Shown: positions 59,188 through 64,000 of the stretch, one piece after another
Layout of the letters: every line of letters starts with the position of its first letter
Position numbering within the stretch: position 1 is the first letter of the stretch
Source: an uncultured Roseateles sp.
Lineage (GTDB): Bacteria > Pseudomonadota > Gammaproteobacteria > Burkholderiales > Burkholderiaceae
NCBI GenBank assembly: GCA_946886855.1
Contig: CAMPJJ010000005.1
Span: 35,997-99,996, forward strand
Direction: 5' to 3'
DNA length: 64,000 nucleotides
Notes under the pieces: generated by a model
What the model saw: only the letters and a program-made list of their open reading frames with translations
Told to the model about the DNA's origin: nothing
Databases searched by the model: none
Made by a program: the position numbers and the translations under genes

Positions 59188-59352
59188 AGGGGGCTGTAAC
59201 GCTTCCTCAGCGGGTGTCGGCGGAAGCGTCGACCCGGTTGAAGTCTCAGACTTCTTGAAGCCCACCGTCCGAGCCTACAAAAACACTGGCCGGACTCGCG
59301 CGTTGCACGGAATGTCTCCGAGCTCGCGTCAGATTGATGAAGGACACGCAAA

Positions 59353-59976
59353 GTGGCACGTTACCTCGGCCCGAAGGCCAAACTTTCCCGCCGTGAAGGC
59401 ACCGACCTGTTCCTGAAGAGCGCCCGCCGCGCCATCAGCGACAAGGCCAAGTTCGACACGAAGCCTGGCCAGCATGGCCGCACGTCGGGCCAGCGCACGT
59501 CTGACTTCGGTCTGCAGCTGCGCGAAAAGCAGAAGGTCAAGCGCATGTATGGCGTGCTGGAGCGTCAGTTCCGCCGCTATTTCGCTGAAGCCGAGCGTCG
59601 CAAGGGTTCGACCGGTGTCAACCTGCTGGTTCTGCTGGAATCGCGCCTGGACAACGTCGTCTATCGCATGGGCTTTGGCTCGACGCGCGCGGAAGCCCGC
59701 CAGCTGGTCTCGCACAAGAGCATCACCGTGAATGGCGAAGTCGTGAACATCGCTTCCTATCTGGTGAAGGCCGGTGACGTGGTCGCCGTGCGTGAAAAGT
59801 CCAAGAAGCAGCTGCGCATCGTCGACAGCCTGAAGCTGGCCGAGTCGATCGGTCTGCCGGCCTGGGTGGCGGTTGACGCGACGAAGCTGGAAGGCATCTT
59901 CAAGAAGACGCCGGATCGCGACGAGTTCGGCGCCGAGATCAACGAGTCGCTCATCGTTGAGTTGTACTCGCGTTAA
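59353..59976 (+). CDS. rpsD: 30S ribosomal protein S4
   Basis: 207 residues: [40 protein letters not shown], and the S4 RNA-binding domain [19 protein letters not shown]. Zinc-free form (no N-terminal Cys knuckle). S4 starts 30S assembly and in E. coli autoregulates the alpha operon. Confidence 0.98.
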   Translation: MARYLGPKAKLSRREGTDLFLKSARRAISDKAKFDTKPGQHGRTSGQRTSDFGLQLREKQKVKRMYGVLERQFRRYFAEAERRKGSTGVNLLVLLESRLDNVVYRMGFGSTRAEARQLVSHKSITVNGEVVNIASYLVKAGDVVAVREKSKKQLRIVDSLKLAESIGLPAWVAVDATKLEGIFKKTPDRDEFGAEINESLIVELYSR

Positions 59977-59989
59977 TTCTTTCGTGCCT

Positions 59990-60023
59990 GCCGAGCGGCC
60001 CTGCAAGGGCCTGCTCGGCTTTT
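59990..60023 (+). terminator. Hairpin with T-run between rpsD and rpoA
   Basis: GCCGAGC and GCTCGGC enclose an inner GCCC/GGGC stem, followed by TTTT. A possible partial terminator adjusting rpoA and rplQ levels. Confidence 0.7.
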
Positions 60024-60117
60024 CCTCGTCCGGGTATTGCCAGCTGTTGAGGGCGTGCCTGGTTGGTCCCTCAGCCTTATCGGTGTAACGAACCGAGGGT
60101 ATTGAAAGAAAGACCTC

Positions 60118-61110
60118 ATGCAAACGAATTTGCTCAAACCCAAATCCATCACTGTGGAGCCCCTGGGCGGTCATCGCGCCAAGGTGATCCTGGAGCCGTT
60201 CGAACGCGGCTATGGCCACACGCTGGGCAACGCCCTGCGTCGCGTGCTGCTGTCCTCGATGGTGGGTTATGCGCCGACGGAAGTGACGATCGCGGGCGTG
60301 CTGCACGAGTACTCCGCCATCGACGGCGTGCAGGAAGATGTGGTCCACATCATGCTGAACCTGAAGGGCGTGGTGTTCCGTCTCCACAACCGTGAGGAAG
60401 TGACGCTGGTCCTGCGCAAGGAAGGCGAAGGTCCGGTCACGGCCGCCGACATCCAGACCCCGCACGACGTCGAGATCATCAACCCCGATCACGTCATCGC
60501 CCACCTGTCGCAAGGCGGCAAGCTGGACATGCAGATCAAGGTCGAGAAGGGTCGCGGCTACGTGCCCGGCAACATGCGCCGCTACGGCGACGAGCCGACC
60601 AAGGCCATTGGCCGCATCGTCCTGGATGCCTCGTTCAGTCCGGTGAAGCGCGTCAGCTACGCCGTCGAGAACGCGCGCGTCGAGCAGCGTACCGACCTGG
60701 ACAAGCTGGTCATGGAGATCGAGACCAACGGCGCGATCTCGCCCGAGGAAGCGATCCGCGCTTCGGCCAAGATCCTGGTCGAGCAGATGGCCGTCTTCGC
60801 GCAGCTGCAGGGTACCGATCTGGTCGACGTGTTCGACCAGGCCCCGGCCGCCCGTTCCAGCAGCTTCGATCCGATCCTGCTGCGTCCGGTCGACGAGCTT
60901 GAGCTGACCGTGCGCTCGGCCAACTGCCTGAAGGCCGAGAACATCTATTACATCGGTGACCTGATCCAGCGTACCGAGACTGAGCTGCTGAAGACTCCGA
61001 ACCTGGGTCGCAAGTCGCTGAACGAAATCAAGGAAGTGCTCGCCTCGCGCGGCTTGACCTTGGGTTCGCGTCTCGAGAACTGGCCGCCCCAAGGTCTCGA
61101 CAAGCGTTGA
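60118..61110 (+). CDS. rpoA: RNA polymerase alpha subunit
   Basis: 330 residues, standard length. The N-terminal dimerisation domain holds [20 protein letters not shown] and [16 protein letters not shown]; the C-terminal domain from about 245 has [40 protein letters not shown], which bind UP elements and activators. Confidence 0.98.
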   Translation: MQTNLLKPKSITVEPLGGHRAKVILEPFERGYGHTLGNALRRVLLSSMVGYAPTEVTIAGVLHEYSAIDGVQEDVVHIMLNLKGVVFRLHNREEVTLVLRKEGEGPVTAADIQTPHDVEIINPDHVIAHLSQGGKLDMQIKVEKGRGYVPGNMRRYGDEPTKAIGRIVLDASFSPVKRVSYAVENARVEQRTDLDKLVMEIETNGAISPEEAIRASAKILVEQMAVFAQLQGTDLVDVFDQAPAARSSSFDPILLRPVDELELTVRSANCLKAENIYYIGDLIQRTETELLKTPNLGRKSLNEIKEVLASRGLTLGSRLENWPPQGLDKR

Positions 61111-61202
61111 TTTTTTGAAAGAGGACGGGTCTGACGATCCGTCCGGTGCCCCCGGCAGTACCTGATCCGGCTGCTGGCAATAACTGAAGGAAGGAAAGCA
61201 CC

Positions 61203-61592
61203 ATGCGCCACCGTAACGGCCTCCGTAAACTGAACCGTACCAGCGAACACCGTGCCGCGATGTTCCGTAACATGGCGGTCTCGCTGCTGAAGCACGAAGC
61301 GATCAAGACCACGCTGCCCAAGGCGAAGGAACTGCGTCGAATCGTTGAGCCGCTGATCACCCTGGCCAAGGAAGCGACTGTCGCGAACCGCCGCCTGGCG
61401 TTCGACCGCCTGCGCGACCGCGACATCGTCGTGAAGCTGTTCAATGAACTCGGCCCGCGTTTCGCCACCCGTCCGGGCGGCTACACCCGCATCCTGAAGA
61501 TGGGCTTCCGCGTCGGCGACAACGCCCCGATGGCGTACGTCGAACTGGTGGATCGTCCTGATGCCGCCGAAGGCGAAGGCACTGCTGAATAA
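61203..61592 (+). CDS. rplQ: 50S ribosomal protein L17
   Basis: 129 residues: [40 protein letters not shown] and [20 protein letters not shown]. Last gene of the alpha operon; a strong terminator follows. Confidence 0.98.
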   Translation: MRHRNGLRKLNRTSEHRAAMFRNMAVSLLKHEAIKTTLPKAKELRRIVEPLITLAKEATVANRRLAFDRLRDRDIVVKLFNELGPRFATRPGGYTRILKMGFRVGDNAPMAYVELVDRPDAAEGEGTAE

Positions 61593-61615
61593 GCAGCGAC
61601 TCGCTCGCATGCGAC

Positions 61616-61649
61616 AAAGGCCGGCAGCAATGCTGGCCTTTTTTCTTTT
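61616..61649 (+). terminator. Intrinsic terminator of the alpha operon
   Basis: AAAGGCCGGCA pairs with TGCTGGCCTTT (one G-T pair) around GCAA, followed by TTTCTTTT. Confidence 0.93.
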
Positions 61650-61785
61650 GTGTCCGCGATACGCGCAACGCGGGCAGGGCATGGCGCCTGTCCAACGTCA
61701 TGCGGGTCTGCTTGGCGCTAAGCTTCGCGCCTCTTTCCGATCTCACGGCGACGCGAGCCCACCGGCTCGCACATGCCCCGCGTTC

Positions 61786-63681
61786 ATGACCCCCACTGCC
61801 CTGATGCGACGCCTGCTGCCGGCGCTCTTCCTGCTGCTGACGCTGGCCTCAACCTTGCTCGCCGGATCGGCGCGCGCCGACGAGTTCCTCGATCCCGAGC
61901 AGGCCTTCAAGGTCGACGTGCAACTGACCGGTGATCGTGAGTTCCAGGTGAATTTCACGATCGCGCCGGGCTATTACATGTATCGCGACCAATTCAAGCT
62001 GGACGCCGCCGATGCGAAGTTTGGCGAGATCGCCTGGCCGACCCCGAAGCGAAAGTTCGACGAAACCTTCCAGAAGGAGGTCGAGACCTACCGCGATCAT
62101 CTGAGCATCAAGGTGCCCGTGGAAGCGATCAGCGCCGGGCCGCTGAAGCTGGTGCTGACAGGACAAGGATGCGCGGACAAGGGCCTGTGCTATCCGCCGA
62201 TGAAGAGTCAGTTGACCTTGGGCTTGAAGGGCTTCGGTGGCGATGGGGCGGTGAAGATCGGTGCGGCGCCGGATGCGCTCAGCGGCTTCGGCATTGCAAA
62301 CGCCGTCGCGGCCACTGCTGCCGAGGTGTCGACGGTGAGGTCGGCAGACGACGCGCAGACGCAACCTGCGAGGTCGTCGGTCGGATCGCCGCTCGACGAT
62401 GTGCTCGCGTCCGGTCGGCTGTGGTTGGTCATCGGCGCGTTCTTCGCCGCCGGCGTCCTGCTGTCGCTCACGCCCTGCGTCCTGCCGATGTTGCCGATCC
62501 TGTCCTCGATCATCGTCGGTCAGGGTGAGGCACCTTCGCGTGCCCGGGGGTTCTTCCTGGCATTCAGCTATTCGCTTGGCATGGCGCTGCTCTATACCGC
62601 GCTGGGCGTCGCGGCTGGGCTCGCTGGCGGCGGCTTGGCAGCCTACCTGCAGAAGCCCTGGGTGCTGACCCTCTTCGCGCTGCTGCTGGTCGGCTTTTCG
62701 CTGTCGATGTTCGGGGTCTATGAGATCCAGTTGCCGAGTCGCTTCACTGGCGGCGTGTCGGATGCGACGCAGCGTCTGCCCGCCGGCAAGTTCTTCAGCG
62801 TGTTCGTCATGGGCGGCCTGTCCGCGTTGATCGTCAGCCCCTGCGTCGCCGCGCCCTTGGCAGGCGCGCTGCTCTACATCAGCCAGACCGGCAACGTGGC
62901 GATCGGTGGACTGGCGCTGTTCGCGCTCGCTTGGGGCATGAGCGTGCCCCTGCTACTCCTGGGGCTCTCGGCGGGCACGCTGTTGCCCCGTGCCGGCGCG
63001 TGGATGGAGACGGTCAAGTACTTCTTTGGTCTGCTGTTGCTCTCGGTGGCGCTGTGGATTGTCCAGCCGGTGCTGCCGCCGGTGGTCGCGCAGCTCTTCT
63101 GGGGGGCGCTGCTGGTTGCTGTCGCGGCGCTGCTGGGACTTTTCCAGCGTAGCGAAGGCAACACGCCTCGCGTGTGGTTGCGCAAGAGCGCAGCGATTGC
63201 GGCATTGGTCTTTGGCGTTGCGCAGTTCATCGGCGTTGCCGCCGGCGGGACCGACACGCTGAAGCCGCTGGCCGGCATCGGCGGAGCCGGCAAGGCCGCG
63301 GGCGTTGCAGCGACGGAGACCTCCGCCGTGAGCTTCCGAAAGGTCGCGACGGTTGCCGAACTCGACGAAGCCTTGCGCAGTGCCGGCAGGCCCGTCATGC
63401 TGGATTTCTATGCGGATTGGTGCGTGTCGTGCAAGGAGATGGAGCGATTCACCTTCACCGATGCACGTGTGCAGGCCAAGCTGGCTGGCGCGCTCCTGCT
63501 GAAGGCCGACGTCACCGCGAACAATGCCGGGGATCGCGACCTGCTGAAGCGCTTCAAGCTCTTCGGCCCGCCTGGCACGATCTTCTTCGACGCAAAGGGC
63601 GAAGAGCTGCCCGGCGTTCGGGTCATCGGCTTCCAGGATGCAGAGCGCTTCCTGCAATCGTTGAAGGCAGCGGGGCTTTGA
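61786..63681 (+). CDS. dsbD: Thiol:disulfide interchange protein DsbD
   Basis: 631 residues from ATG 61786 (ATG 61804 is an alternative); the longer frame from 61561 crosses the terminator. A signal peptide ends near GSARA. The alpha domain has Cys129 and Cys135 (GQGCADKGLCYPP). The beta domain has eight membrane helices with LTPCVLPMLPI and SPCVAAPLAGALL. The C-terminal thioredoxin domain has Cys546 and Cys549 in ADWCVSCKEME. DsbD moves electrons from cytosolic thioredoxin to the periplasm for DsbC and cytochrome c maturation. Confidence 0.97.
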   Translation: MTPTALMRRLLPALFLLLTLASTLLAGSARADEFLDPEQAFKVDVQLTGDREFQVNFTIAPGYYMYRDQFKLDAADAKFGEIAWPTPKRKFDETFQKEVETYRDHLSIKVPVEAISAGPLKLVLTGQGCADKGLCYPPMKSQLTLGLKGFGGDGAVKIGAAPDALSGFGIANAVAATAAEVSTVRSADDAQTQPARSSVGSPLDDVLASGRLWLVIGAFFAAGVLLSLTPCVLPMLPILSSIIVGQGEAPSRARGFFLAFSYSLGMALLYTALGVAAGLAGGGLAAYLQKPWVLTLFALLLVGFSLSMFGVYEIQLPSRFTGGVSDATQRLPAGKFFSVFVMGGLSALIVSPCVAAPLAGALLYISQTGNVAIGGLALFALAWGMSVPLLLLGLSAGTLLPRAGAWMETVKYFFGLLLLSVALWIVQPVLPPVVAQLFWGALLVAVAALLGLFQRSEGNTPRVWLRKSAAIAALVFGVAQFIGVAAGGTDTLKPLAGIGGAGKAAGVAATETSAVSFRKVATVAELDEALRSAGRPVMLDFYADWCVSCKEMERFTFTDARVQAKLAGALLLKADVTANNAGDRDLLKRFKLFGPPGTIFFDAKGEELPGVRVIGFQDAERFLQSLKAAGL

Positions 63682-63706
63682 TTCTTGGAAAGACTGTCGC
63701 CAAAAG

Positions 63707-63736
63707 TTGAAGCGATGGTCCTTTCCGTGCTACACT
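63707..63736 (+). promoter_or_regulatory. Promoter of the initiator tRNA genes
   Basis: TTGAAG (63707-63712), 18-bp spacer and TACACT (63731-63736) preceded by TGC. Transcription would start a few bases before the tRNA. Confidence 0.75.
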
Positions 63737-63749
63737 CTCATTCTTCAGT

Positions 63750-63826
<77 letters not shown>

Positions 63827-63945
63827 GAACATTGAACGTTGTCTTCGGACAGCGTTGTTGGACGGAACGACAGCCGACGAGGCTTGCGCGATCCGTTCGA
63901 CAAAACGGCAGATCAGCGGCAGCGCTGATCGCCACGCGGTACAGC

Positions 63946-64000
<55 letters not shown>

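Overview
The window is GC-rich bacterial chromosome with dense genes and classical ribosomal-protein operons. Gene content and order (mltA-apaG-rpe, gph-trpE, a tRNA-Tyr-Gly-Thr-tuf block joined to the S10 operon, a two-domain NagZ inside a nag operon, a TonB-dependent sugar receptor) point to a betaproteobacterium of the Burkholderiales. A chitin/GlcNAc-using member of the Roseateles/Mitsuaria/Rubrivivax group is my best guess, made from gene content and not from a database search.

Layout. 1-6.5 kb: partial lytic transglycosylase mltA, a membrane protein of the Gcr 'site-specific recombinase' family, apaG, a lone solute-binding protein, rpe, a low-molecular-weight phosphatase and tag. 6.6-13.4 kb (minus strand): an RND efflux pair and the pseudouridine catabolism pair psuK-psuG, where PsuK carries an N-terminal helix-turn-helix. 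13.5-23.8 kb: two chemoreceptors, an aldehyde dehydrogenase with a clear sigma-54 promoter next to its AcoR-like activator, a decayed patatin-like gene, and an Old Yellow Enzyme divergent from a LysR regulator. 23.8-31.4 kb: gph, a chalcone-isomerase-like secreted protein, then a trp operon with a leader peptide (trpL) carrying three Trp codons, trpE, trpG, ltaE, trpD, trpC and ung.

31.7-44 kb is a nine-gene amino-sugar operon (kinase, GntR regulator, nagA, SIS-type deaminase, nagZ, MFS permease, GH16-like hydrolase, nagX, DUF6445-like oxygenase fold), convergent with a TonB-dependent receptor. Oligosaccharides would enter through the receptor, be trimmed in the periplasm, cross the inner membrane via the MFS or NagX proteins, be split by NagZ, phosphorylated, deacetylated by NagA and isomerised/deaminated to fructose-6-phosphate. 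The upstream regions of the operon and of the receptor share a 15-16 bp motif plus extra TTGGTA/CTGGTA half-sites, suggesting common control by the operon's GntR protein.

44.4-61.6 kb holds tRNA-Tyr, tRNA-Gly, tRNA-Thr, tuf and the S10, spc and alpha ribosomal operons, interrupted in places: a terminator and new promoter lie between rpsJ and rplC, a peroxiredoxin gene with a preceding terminator lies between rpsQ and rplN, and infA is missing between secY and rpmJ. The window ends with dsbD and two tandem initiator tRNA genes, the second cut by the window edge. Short tandem repeats and REP-like palindromes are common between genes.
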